Assembly: GCA_934045905.1 (NCBI GenBank) | Contig: OW203762.1 | Location: forward strand, 6,386,001 to 6,450,000 | Direction: 5' to 3' | Origin: Leuctra nigra | Taxonomy: Eukaryota > Arthropoda > Insecta > Plecoptera > Leuctridae | DNA length: 64,000 nucleotides | Shown here: positions 1 through 12,100 of the stretch, one piece after another | Position numbering within the stretch: the stretch's first letter is position 1 | Layout of the letters: each line of letters begins with the position of its first letter | Notes under the pieces: generated by a model | What the model was told of the DNA's origin: nothing | What the model saw: the letters and a program-made list of their open reading frames with translations, nothing else | The model's database searches: none | Translations under genes and position numbers: made by a program

Positions 1-119
1 AGCGCTTGTCTTGTGACGTCCACAAGATCGTGTTGGTAGTTGGCCGAGCGATTCAACTGGCTGGAGGCGGAGAGCAAGTGCGTCCACGCGGTATTCATAA
101 CACTGGCGTTGTACCACAG
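1..119 (-). CDS. Naglu: NAGLU exon 13 (cut by window edge)
   Basis: Acceptor CTTTCAG at 121-120, then [20 protein letters not shown] and [12 protein letters not shown], matching human IWYNRSDVFEAWRLLLTSA and YDLLDLTRQAV. The exon runs off the left edge in frame; the remaining C-terminal helical domain is outside the window. Confidence 0.92.
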   Translation of the reverse strand, partial: MWYNASVMNTAWTHLLSASSQLNRSANYQHDLVDVTRQA

Positions 120-3100
120 CTGAAAGCAGATGATTCAGACTCAATACGGAATATTGAAATCAGTAATTCAAAATAACAACATATTTGTTGGTAAATCACA
201 CTACTTTACACTAAAAAATGTAAATTTTCATGAATAAATATTAAATTGAAAATCAGTGTAATTTTGGCGGGAAAACGCCATCCCGGCCAGTGATGACATA
301 TTTTATTGTAACTATGGCAACATTATTGGTTGATTATATAAATGTCATCATTGGCCTGGATGGCGTTTTCCCGCCAAATTTACACCGATCATAATTTTCA
401 TAATTAATATTTTTAATGAAAATCTACGATTTTGACTGAGTAAGAAAACAGTGTGATTTAGCAATAAATATATTGTTATGCTATTGTGCAATATTGGATT
501 TTAACTGCATTAAAAATCTTTGCATATTGCCTATTCAATACCTACATATATGACATGTTTGTGTGTCGTTCAGGTCAATGACCACCGTTGCCTTCAAGAG
601 GTGTCCGACAATGTTGAGACTGTGACCTGACTGTTGAAGATGGACAAAATGTTGAAGCAACAAAGTTTTGGAGAATTAATTACCTACTCTTTGTGCATTG
701 TTGATTACTTGTTTGAAATCTTTTTCTCCTAGAAGCTATGAACTGCTATATTTTGCAGGAAAGTTGCATATTTCGCAGAATTTCAATATGAAATCAGAAT
801 ACACTCCCCACAGCTTTTGGGAGACCAACCATTATAAAAGAGTGTTAAACAATGCACAATGAATGAGCAATTAATTCCCTACAACTTTTTCGCTCTATCA
901 TTTTGTCTATCTTCAATGCTGCAGTCACAATCTCAAATTGGTAGATTTGTCGATGATGACCTTAGGAGGCCTGAGGAAGCTAACGATGAAACATTGACGA
1001 GACGTTAAAAATGTTAAACGAACGTGACAACAGGTAATTATTGAGCTTTATGTATTGTATGCCTAAGGTGAAAAAGAAATCTATTGTGTGCTAATAGATA
1101 ATCTGAAAGATGTTCATAGTTATATTGATTCTGTGTTAAACTTGTGCAGGGGCAAAGCGTCAGGGGAGACGGAGGAGACAGTGTCTCCCCTTGAAAAAAA
1201 GGAAAGAGCTGTTCATATCATTCATACCTTAAAATTTGCTGTAATTGTATTTTATTTTTATTTTATGTATCAATTGGTGTTGTAATGAAACACATTGATA
1301 GTCAGTTGAAAACCATGCTCAATTTGATGTCTTTACGAGCGCGAGCGCTGCGAGCGCAATCTCCTATATTATAACTCGGGAGACATTTCCTACTAGTGTC
1401 TTCGCAGGCGTATCTGCATCCTTCTTCCACTCGTTGTTTCACACATTCCTACGTTTTCTCTCACTCCAACTCGCACTAACATCCACCCGCCTATCCCGCG
1501 TATGGACATTCCATGCTACAACAATCTTGCAAAATAGACACCGAGGTAGACACGTCTACTTGGTTATTAAATGTCCCTTGACAGAAACAAGAACAGATTG
1601 ACTGGAACAACAAAATAACAAACAAAATGCTCACTGAGCATTTTCCTAGCTTATAAGATGTCAACACAAGCACTGAAATTGTAGAATGATTAAGTGTGAG
1701 TAGCTCTCGATGTGGGAGTTTACCAAGGGACGCAGCTTGAGACTGGGTCGTCGGCAGATGATGTATTTCCCACGGACACGTTGAACACCGGTGAAGTTGT
1801 ACACACTGCCCTGCAAAATACAATCAGTTATCACATTCATTACAAGACGACAATGCCACGGTTTTAATCGTCAGTTAGTTTCATTAGCTCGATTCCAAAA
1901 GATCCTCATATTTCAAGTTAACCCATTGGCTTATTTTGACGAACACAACTCGCTATATTCTAAGTGGCCAGCCTGTGGATTGACGAGTTGAGCTCGCCAG
2001 ATAAACAATCCCATCTTACACTTAGGCTGCATTTCACCAAGATTCTAAACCCGGTTTAGAGTCGGTAAACCTGGTTTAGGGACCTCTAAACCAGGTTTAC
2101 CGCCTCTAACCCGGGTTTAGAATCTTGGTGAAATGCAGCCTAATAGTACCAAGTTTTGGTCACAGATAGCGTATGCATATTGATTCTTAGGCCTTGTGGA
2201 ACCTTTATCAACACATTTTGTCTTATTTTATATTGAGTTGGTAGTGATATTTGCTCTGAAACTCATCTCACACTGTATCTAAACAGAAGAAAAATGGCGA
2301 CCTGAAATATTGTTGTCTATTGGGACGCGCAGCGCTCGAATACGCTATCTGGTGGTAGATTTTTGAACTTGACTTTGGTGGATCAGCATTCACTTCGGGC
2401 CGCCTACACGGGCTAACTAAGTGCAACTAAACCGAGATTATTTTAGTATTTCTTCCGGTTTTTTGATGATTTGATTTGCTCGCACCTTTCATCCACACAA
2501 ATGTTTGACATATTATACTTTTTATTTAGTTCAATTAGATTTAAATATAATACATGATAGCGTTATTTCCATGTGTTTTACTGATCATATCTTCTAGTCT
2601 TAGCTGCCATACACTGCGAGTTTCAGTGAATTTCGCACCTATTTAGGTATTTTGTGAGTATAAAAGTGCTGTACTATACAACTGGAGCTGAAAACTAAAT
2701 TTATGCGATATACAAAGACGTATAAAAACGATAGTAGACCGTACCTTTCATAAGAATATGCGATGGGGTGAAAAGACGGCTCCTATTTGCCACGGGACGG
2801 AATATTCAAAGACATATTTTCGTACCACTTCGAGTGTTGACATTCTCAATTGCCGTTATTGATTGAACTACACCACAATTATTATTTAAGAAACCTTCAA
2901 TTTAAACCTATTCATCAGAACTTAATTTTTATTTTTGCTTTCATTACTGATTTATTCCAGTGGAGAATTAAACAGTCATGCAAAGCAATAAAATGCATAG
3001 AAAGTTACTTCTATTTACTATTGTTCTCCAAGCATATTTTGCTATTACTTAAATATCTTTGATATTCGCTTAAATTAATACATATTTAAAAATGTGTAGG

Positions 3101-6100
3101 TACTATGTTTGAATGATGCACCAAGAACATGATAATCACTCCGAGGATAAATTAAATAACTATCTCCCTTGCCCCCGAAACGAGTCACAGATCAGATGAA
3201 ATCAAATTATTAAATAAATATCTATTCAGAAACAAATATACATTTTGGAGCTTCATACTGTAAGACGCAATAAACAATTAATCTATTAAAACTTAAAAGT
3301 GAATTCGATTTGAATAACTCAACTGACAGCCCTCATAGATATTGTCAATAGATCCTATATACCGATCAGGCTATCATAGTTTGTTGAAATAAAGAACTGA
3401 ATAAAAATTAACTAGGTGGGTCCATAATACAATAAATAATTTTCATGATGTGTGGTTTTGTTAATACATGTGGAAAATATAATTTAAGTACCTATACATA
3501 CTTTGATTTTTGGTACAATTAAGGAAGAATGTGCCGTTGTTGCAATTGGAAAGTCAGTCTGAGAGATCCGATAATAATTCAATTTTTTAAGTGCCATGTC
3601 ATCAATTACACCCGAAATATGTGTGCACACATATAGTACACGTGATAACTATCAATAAGACGTAAAAGTTTTTGAATTCCGTCTAAAAATATGTAACTAA
3701 ACGTCCCCGAATAACAGGTAAACCTGGCAGAAAGGGTAGGAGAATAGCACTGTGCAAACACGTGACAGAAACTGATCCACTAAACTCGGCCACTTCCTGT
3801 CATGTGCGTTTCCGTTGCGCTTCCCAATAAGTTGTGATAAATCAATTACTAGTGAAGTGTACTGATGACTTTAATGAGAGTAATTATTCGGAAAGTGATA
3901 GTGATAATAAATCAAGTGAACAGTGGTTGGTTGGATCAGATATTGACAGAAAAAACATTTATTGTTTGGTTGCTTTGACAACACACGCAATTTTTTGGTT
4001 GCTATGTGTTTACCTTTTTGTTTCAAGGCCTACTAATTATAGTGGAACTCCTAAAATATCACAAGCAAATTATTAATTTGTACTAATGTTTATTCACCTT
4101 TATTAAAAAAAATCATGAAAAAGTATCACTGTTTAGGAAAGTTATTGTAATTTTTGTGATCCATTGGAACCCCTTGAAATTAATTCCCATTTCTAGCCCC
4201 TTTTATTTCTTGAAAAATCAGAAGCCAATGGGTTAATCAAGTTAATTCTACACTGCTGTACCAACCATAAAGCACCCAAAGAGACATTTTTTTAAATGAT
4301 ATGAATTGCACATTTAGTAAATTCAAACTTCAGTTGTCGCAATGATTTTAACTAGAGATGGGCCGATTCCAAAATTTCACGATTCCGATACCGATTCTTA
4401 GCTCCGATTCTTGCGATTCCGATTCTGATTCCGATTCTTCACAAGTACCTACAAACCTCACTGTATTTATCACCCTTAGTATTTTGCCCTCAGGTAAGTA
4501 ATTCAAAAATCAAAAAAGTGGTAAGAAAAAAACATTTAATGTATTTTTAATGTGTTAGATCTTTAATTTTGTTAGAAAGTAAGTAGTAATACTAGGAATT
4601 GTGCTTTGGCGATGTTTTTAACCTAAAATATCAAGCTAAAAGGGCGGGATTTTCAAAAAGAATAGGAGTCGCTAAAATATGGACAGGAATCGGAGAATCG
4701 CGATTCTTCCGATTCCACTGGAATCGGTGGAATCGCGAGAATCGGAATCGGAATTGGCCCATCTCTAATTTTAACCAGTAACAAAGCTGACTTGGAGACA
4801 CATTGGAGATTTACTTGCAACAGGTTTCGTGTCGGTTGGCTGGTAAAGTAAATCTAGTAACATCTGCAATAATGATCCTCTTGGATCGTGGCAAGTTACC
4901 TTGAGCAATTGCCAGGCCTGGTTTGCCTCAGCGCTGTCACCGCCATAGCGCCTCGTGGCGTACTCTCTGAACCAGGCGGTGAGGTTGGCCGGCTCGGTGC
5001 GATACGCCATGTCGTTCATCAGCTCGTACACCGCGTAGTTCTGGTGGATCCCCTCCGGTGTGAGGCCGGTTCCGATCATCGTGCTGTTGGCCATCCTGCG
5101 CCCGGAGAACACACCCTGCAACCAGCATTAGACAAGATCTATTTATTTATTTATTTATTTATTTATTTCAACAAAGGACATGTTCAGTATTACAGTGATG
5201 CAATTAAAAAACAATGTATATGTCATGTCAATAAAACGAAACATTCAAGTCGTAAGTATTATCATACCCGTCAATTTACACATATGTATATACATTAAAA
5301 TACAAAATACATTTATGAAAATAATTATAATAATTTGAAGAAGTGTAGTCATAGAGTATTAAAACAAAACTAGAATAATCAAGTACCACATTCTCCCTGC
5401 TGGTCATCACAAACATGACTTTTACAAGTAGTCAAAAACTCGTCAACAGAATAGAAGCCTCCATTAATAAGGAACAATTTTAATTTTAGTTTGAACAATA
5501 ACATACTTTCTATTTTTTTGATACAGCTTGGCAAGTGATTATATAGATTTACTCCTTTATATGATAGGTCCTGTTCATAGAGCGCTGTTTTATGTTGAAT
5601 GTTTCGTAGTTTGTTTTGGTTTCTTACATTATAGTGATGTACATCCCCCGATGTTTCAAACAAATGGACGTGTTTCCTGATTTGAATTATTATTTCATAT
5701 ATATATAAGCTTGACAATGTTAGAATTTTAAACTCCTTGAATAGTTCTCGGCATGAAAAGCGCCTCCACTTTTTATGAATAATGCGTAGTGCCGATTTTT
5801 GCACTGTAAACAATTTGCAAGCATAATGTACTCCCCCCCAGAATATTATACCATACCTCAATAAAGGTTCAAACAATCCCAAATAAATGGTTTTCATCGT
5901 GGAAATGTCAAAATTACTTCTTAGGATTCTCAATGCATAACAGGCTCTCGTTAGTTTGAGCTTCTGGTTGTTGATATGTTCATGCCAGTTTAGGTTTTTG
6001 TCAATTTGAACTCCAAGAAATCGAGTTGAATTTGTTACGTACATTAATATTTACTGAGCCATTTGCAATTTTTGGTGGAGCAACATCTATGGTCATGTTG

Positions 6101-9100
6101 TGCGGATTGCGAAACGCGAGTAGCTGAGTTTTTGAATTATTGAGGGCTAGCTTATTTACTTCAAACCACTTTTTTACATTTCTTAACGTTTTATTCAAAT
6201 TTTGTTCGGCTTCTAGAATATTATTTCCCACGGCTACTATAGTGGTGTCATCCGCGAACTTAGTAATTTTGACGTTCGGGAGCTTGCTCTCCAAATCGTT
6301 GACATAAAGATTGAAAATTATTGGTCCCAGGACCGAACCTTGTGGAATACATGAAGTTATTGTACCCTTATTAGATTGTACTTTTCGCCTTGTGCCATCA
6401 TCTGATATGTGCATAATTTCAACTACCTGTTGCCTATTCTCTAAGTAAGACATAACCCATAAAAAACACTCCGTGTAAAAATACCAGCCAAGTCTCTTCA
6501 ACTTAAAAAAAAATGAAATCTAAAAATTCTGCACTGAAAAGTAGTGATATCAAAAAATTAGCCAAGTCAAAACTTTATTTGAAAATCAAAAAATACTTGG
6601 CGCATCGTGTACATAAATAGCTTGGAAGTATAAGCCAATTATAAATTTTACATGAAATATACATATACATAGTATACCTATAATGCCCTAAAAAAAATGA
6701 TGCGCCAAGTATTTTTTGATTTTCAAATAAAGTTTTGACTTGGCTAATTTTTTGATATCACTACTTTTCAGTGCAGAATTTTTAGATTTCATTTTTTTTT
6801 AAGTTGAAGAGACTTGGCTGGTATTTTTACACGGAGTGTTTTTTATGGGGATATCACTAGTTTTTTTAGTTTATTTACACAACTTTTAACACATATCGGA
6901 GCAACAATGACTAATTCCTTTAAAAAAATAGGCCATTTCCGAATTGGTTACTACGAAAAAATGTGTTTGGGGCTAAATATAAGCTTGTTTTGATATTCCA
7001 TGAAGAATTGCGAAAGCATTGTTCCAATAGGTCCAGCCGTTTTCGAGATATGGCATCACTTCCGGTTTTCATAATGGCGGCTGAAATTACAGCCACCTAG
7101 AATTTATTTCTATAAATGTTATGTATCATTATAAGCCTTCTGAATTTGTAGTTATTGTAGTAAGAGGTGATTCAAGTCTGATTCTTCATTTTTATGACGT
7201 CATTTCCGGTTTCGGTAATAGTAAATGTATATTTTGACTATTGATATTCCATAAAGATGACCGTCTGAATCATTTGGCGATAGTTTTATTCCGATCGGTG
7301 TAGTCGTTTTCGAGATATGACGTCACTTCCGGTTTCAAAATGGCGCCTTCCGGTTGGTTTTATAAAAAGGCACCTCGGAAGCCAAAAGTGCACATGTGGT
7401 AAAAATTTCAAGTCGATCGGTTAAGCCGTTTAGGCTGTGGCGGTGATTGCGGTGTTTCGTGATATCATCAGATGAAGATAGGTTTTAAAAGGGGTGTAAT
7501 TTCACTGTTTTCACGGCCCTCTAGCCCACAAATGGCATTACCTATTGTTCCCAAATTTAGTATATGTTGTCAGGTGGGCCATAGCTCGAAATTAAGTTAT
7601 TTCGCAACAATGTGAGATTTCCCAATTTTGAGATCCAGTAGGCCGAAAATGCCATGTTGTTGCTTACAGTAAAAGTGTTTGGTCTGCTCCTCAGTTTATT
7701 AGGCATTTACGGTATGTTGAGTGAGTGTGAGTGTATAGTACGACTTGGCTGGGTGGAGCGACCGCTCCACTAGATTAAGTTGTGAGCAGTATCTCTTATT
7801 CCCATTCTATCTAATTTTTTTGCAAGCAGAAGGTGATCAAGGCAATCAAAAGCTTTCTGAAGATCGCAATACAACCCAAGAGTGCACTTACTTTTGTCCA
7901 TGGACTGTAATATATATGAAATGCTATCATCGATCGCATCCGTTGTAGACATGTGGGGCCTAAATCCGAATTGGTTATTGACTAGAATTTTATTTGCATC
8001 TATAAAAGTAAGAAGTCTGTTTTTAATCACATTTTCATATATTTTAGAGAATATAGTTAGCAAAGAAATAGGTCCATGATTGACCATGTCAGCCCTACAG
8101 CCCTTGTTTTTAAATATTGGCTTTACTATAGCTGTCTTAAGATAATTTGGGAAAATACCATCTGTGAGACATTGATTTATCAATGCTGACAATACGTGAG
8201 CTGTAACATGAATAGTCTGCTTAATTACTCGTGCTGTAATACCATCTATACCTACTGCATTTGTATTCTTTAACTTCATTGATTTTAACTTTTTTTGTAT
8301 TCTTTCTATCTATCACTTCTTTACTTATTGTAGGTAAAAGTACTATGCAATCTGGTATGAGTTCTATATTCTCAGTAAGCTCTGATTGCTCCAGGTCAGT
8401 TACATTGTTATTTGAGTTTACTTCATTCGCGACATTTAGATAGAAATTATTGAAATTATTAGCAATCGTTAATGGGTTTTGTATCAATTTATTGTTGACA
8501 ATAAGCTCAAGATTTTCTTCTTTTATTTCATGGCTTTTAGCTCCAGTTTCCTGTTTAACAATGTCCCAAATCATCTTTGGTTTATTAGCTGCATGTTCTA
8601 CAATATTTTTGTTATGTAATATCTTAGCATCTTTGATGTTTTTACGGTGTAGACGTTTCATTGTTTTATACTTTTCCCTTTTAAAATCACATTTATAATC
8701 CCTTGCTTCTTCAAACATAATCTTTAGGAGGCGACTTTCTACTCGAATATTTTCTGTTACCCAACCATTATTTTGTAGTCGTTTAGTTGTTTGCTGCTTC
8801 TTTTTTACTAAAGGGAATGCTATATTGTAGTGTTCAAGGTAGATATTCATGAATAGTTCAAAGTTTTGATTTACACTGTTAAATTCATTGATATTTTCCC
8901 ACAACTCATTATTTAGCCTATTTCTAAATAAATCAATTTTGCTTTTGTTTATTGGTCTGCACCATGCAATTGGTGTGGCAACTATTTCTTGTTTACTGGA
9001 TTTGAGAAATGTAAATGTTTCAATCCTCGCAACCTGTTGAGTATGGTCTGAAATTCCATTTTCAGTCACTTGAGTTGTTATGACGCGCTTGTCTATATTA

Positions 9101-12100
9101 GTCAGAATGTTATCAATGACCGAGGAAGTAGTATTCGTGACCCGGGTTGGGGAGGTTATTAGTGCTTGATTGAATGTTATATGAATTGATTACAGTGCTA
9201 AGGTCATTCAGCTCTTTTGACTCTTTCACAAAGTCTATATTAAAATCCCCGGTGATAATGATGTGTTTTCTCTCGTTGCTAATAACATCCAATATTTTCG
9301 AGAGACTATCAAGAAATACGTCAAATATACCTGTCGGGGCTCTGTACACCATTATAATGATAATATGTTCACAGCATACATTGTTTATTTCATTTATTTC
9401 TACAATTGAACACTCGAAATGTTTATCAGAATTCAAATTTTGAAATTCCGCTCTTTTCAGTGCTTTATGGTTGTTTCGCACATATATTATCGTTCCCCCT
9501 CCTATATGACAAGTTCTGGTATATGAGTCACTAATTCTATAGTTATGCAATTGCATCATATTTGCCTCTGCCTCACTTAGCCAATGCTCTGTGAAAGTAA
9601 CGATGTCATACTCGCTTGTTGATCGTCATCATCTTCAAATAAGATGGCAAGCTGGTTCATTTTGGCTCTTAGGTTTCGTACATTCTGGTGACTTATCTTT
9701 AAATACATGTTGTTTGAGCCCTCAGCTCTGTTTACTAACTTATCATGTTTGTGCAGCCTTCCGCGCCCAGAGAACACACCCTGCAACCAGCATTAGACAA
9801 GATCATCCCGCGCCCGGACAACACACCTTGCAACCAGCATTAGACAAGATCATCCCGCGCCCGGACAACACACCCTGCAACCAGCATTAGACAAGATCAT
9901 CCTGCGCCCGGACAACACACCCTGCAACCAGCATTAGACAAGTTCATCCCGCGCCCGGACAACACACCCTGCAACCAGCATTAGACAAGATCATCCCGCG
10001 CCCGGACAACACACCCTGCAACCAGCATTAGACAAGATCATCCTGCGCCCGGAGAACACACCCCGCAACCAGCATTAGACAAGATCATACCGCGCCCGGA
10101 GAGCACACCCTGCAACCGGCATTAGACAAGATCATCCCGCGCCCGGACAACACACCCTGCAACCAGCATTAGACAAGATCATCCCGCGCCCGGACAACAC
10201 ACCCTGCAACCAGCATTAGACAAGATCATCCTGCGCCCGGACAACACACCCTGCAACCAGCATTAGACAAGTTCATCCCGCGCCCGGACAACACACCCTG
10301 CAACCAGCATTAGACAAGATCATCCCGCGCCCGGACAACACACCCTGCAACCAGCATTAGACAAGATCATCCTGCGCCCGGAGAACACACCCTGCAACCA
10401 GCATTAGACAAGATCATACCGCGCCCGGACAACACACCCTGCAACCAGCAACAAGATGCTGTGAGTAGTTGAAATTTACAACTTGAAACGTTTGACTGAT
10501 CAACTTCATGTTTTGCTTGGTCATTGGGAACAACATTTTAGGTGTTTTTTTAATTTTCAGACAAATTGTAGAGAACTTCAACAATTACTGACAGATTACT
10601 GAAAAACGAATGCTTATTTTGAAATTTTGGTCTGCTCCTTTGAAACCTGTTGTCTTCCTATCATTTCCAATGTCTATTTATACAGCAGCTAAGCAGCTAA
10701 ACACGAATAGACTAATTCGCATGCAATAAGAAGACTTGCTTACCAACGCGCGTCACTGAGAGTTTTTCTAGTTTAACCTTATAAGTGCTACACAGTTTTT
10801 CCGATGCCCACACCGACTGAGAACTAAGCCTTAATAATGAAAACTAATAGCTCAGCTCAGAGATGGCAAAAAGAATAATTTTTATTTGAATATGGTTGTT
10901 TGAATAGGAAGGCTGCAAATTAAGTAGTAAATATGAAGATTTAAAGACAGAATTAAGCATTTAAAAGGTTACCTAGTAGTAGTAGTAGTATTAGTAGTAG
11001 TAGTAGTAGTAGTAGGCACAATTTCTGTCACTAGAAGTAGCAAATAATCTACCAATGACAGAACATCATAGCTCATATCAACAGAAATGCTCCGGACAAA
11101 GAGAAGAAGAGAATGAAGAGAGTATTCTACCTCGTTGACATTATCCACTGATCCGTAGAGCCCCAGAGTGCCACCGAAGTTGTGCAACATGCACCAGATG
11201 AACGGCTGCCCGAAGTACGAATCCATTCGCTCGTATTGCGGAAGCAGCTCCGACTGCAGGTCCAGCACGATCATCTTCCCCTGGAAGCAATCATCACTCA
11301 TGCAAGCAGGAGTGAGGCGAAGTAAAACTAAACTTCAACAACAAAAAGCTCCAATTCATTATTTAAGTCAGTTAATGAAAGTAAAGTGAAAGTGAATATG
11401 AAGTGAAAGTGTTTAGTAGAATTGAAGTTATGTATACATAGTATTTTATTCCCTTTTGATTCACAGGCGTTTATTACAGTTTATTCAGGTCTTCCACTTT
11501 TACGATCCAATCGCTTAACTAGTGTTGGGAAATTACCGGTAATTTATAATTTGGTAAATTACGCTGTAAATTACCGGGTAAATTACCAATGTGCGGTATT
11601 TTAAAAATAAAAAATTGCACCTGATATTAGAGCAGTTATTCTTCCATGGAAAAATGTTAATTAAAATCAGTGACAAGAATTAGTACTTTTAAATGCAATA
11701 TTTATTTGCTAATACTATAAGAAGCATTAACAGATACAGGCGCGTAGGAACTTAGTGGGGGGGGGGGGGGGGGGGGTCAAAATTATCGGGATCAATGAAT
11801 CCCGATAATTTGAAGTTTGCCAATACAAGGAGGTCTTGGGGACGCGCCCCTCAGTTTTTGATACAAAAGAATCAAAGCTACTTTGGCATTCTTTTCAAAG
11901 AAATGTACAATACTATGTGATGCAATATAAGTATTCTGTAGAAACTTTAGACAAATGTAATATAATCTGTAACTATTTGTTTTTATAGAATTCCCATTGG
12001 ACCCGCAGGGAATTTTTTGAGTTATACAAAAGAATCGAATTTGAAATTTGGTATCATTGTTTAACGTGTAATATTAAATTTTTTTCATGAGGATGATCAT

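Noticed and set aside
1157..1198. Short hairpin-like GGGGAGAC .. GTCTCCCC motif
   Set aside because: Isolated 8-bp pairing without neighbouring element ends or poly-T tract; too weak to call.
3834..4076. 80-codon frame with Ser/Asp-rich start and a hydrophobic segment
   Set aside because: No recognisable domain, no splice or element context, in an AT-rich intron; likely chance.
9763..10450. CRISPR-like regular repeats
   Set aside because: Units are contiguous tandem copies without unique spacers, in a eukaryotic intron, and derive from a splice junction.
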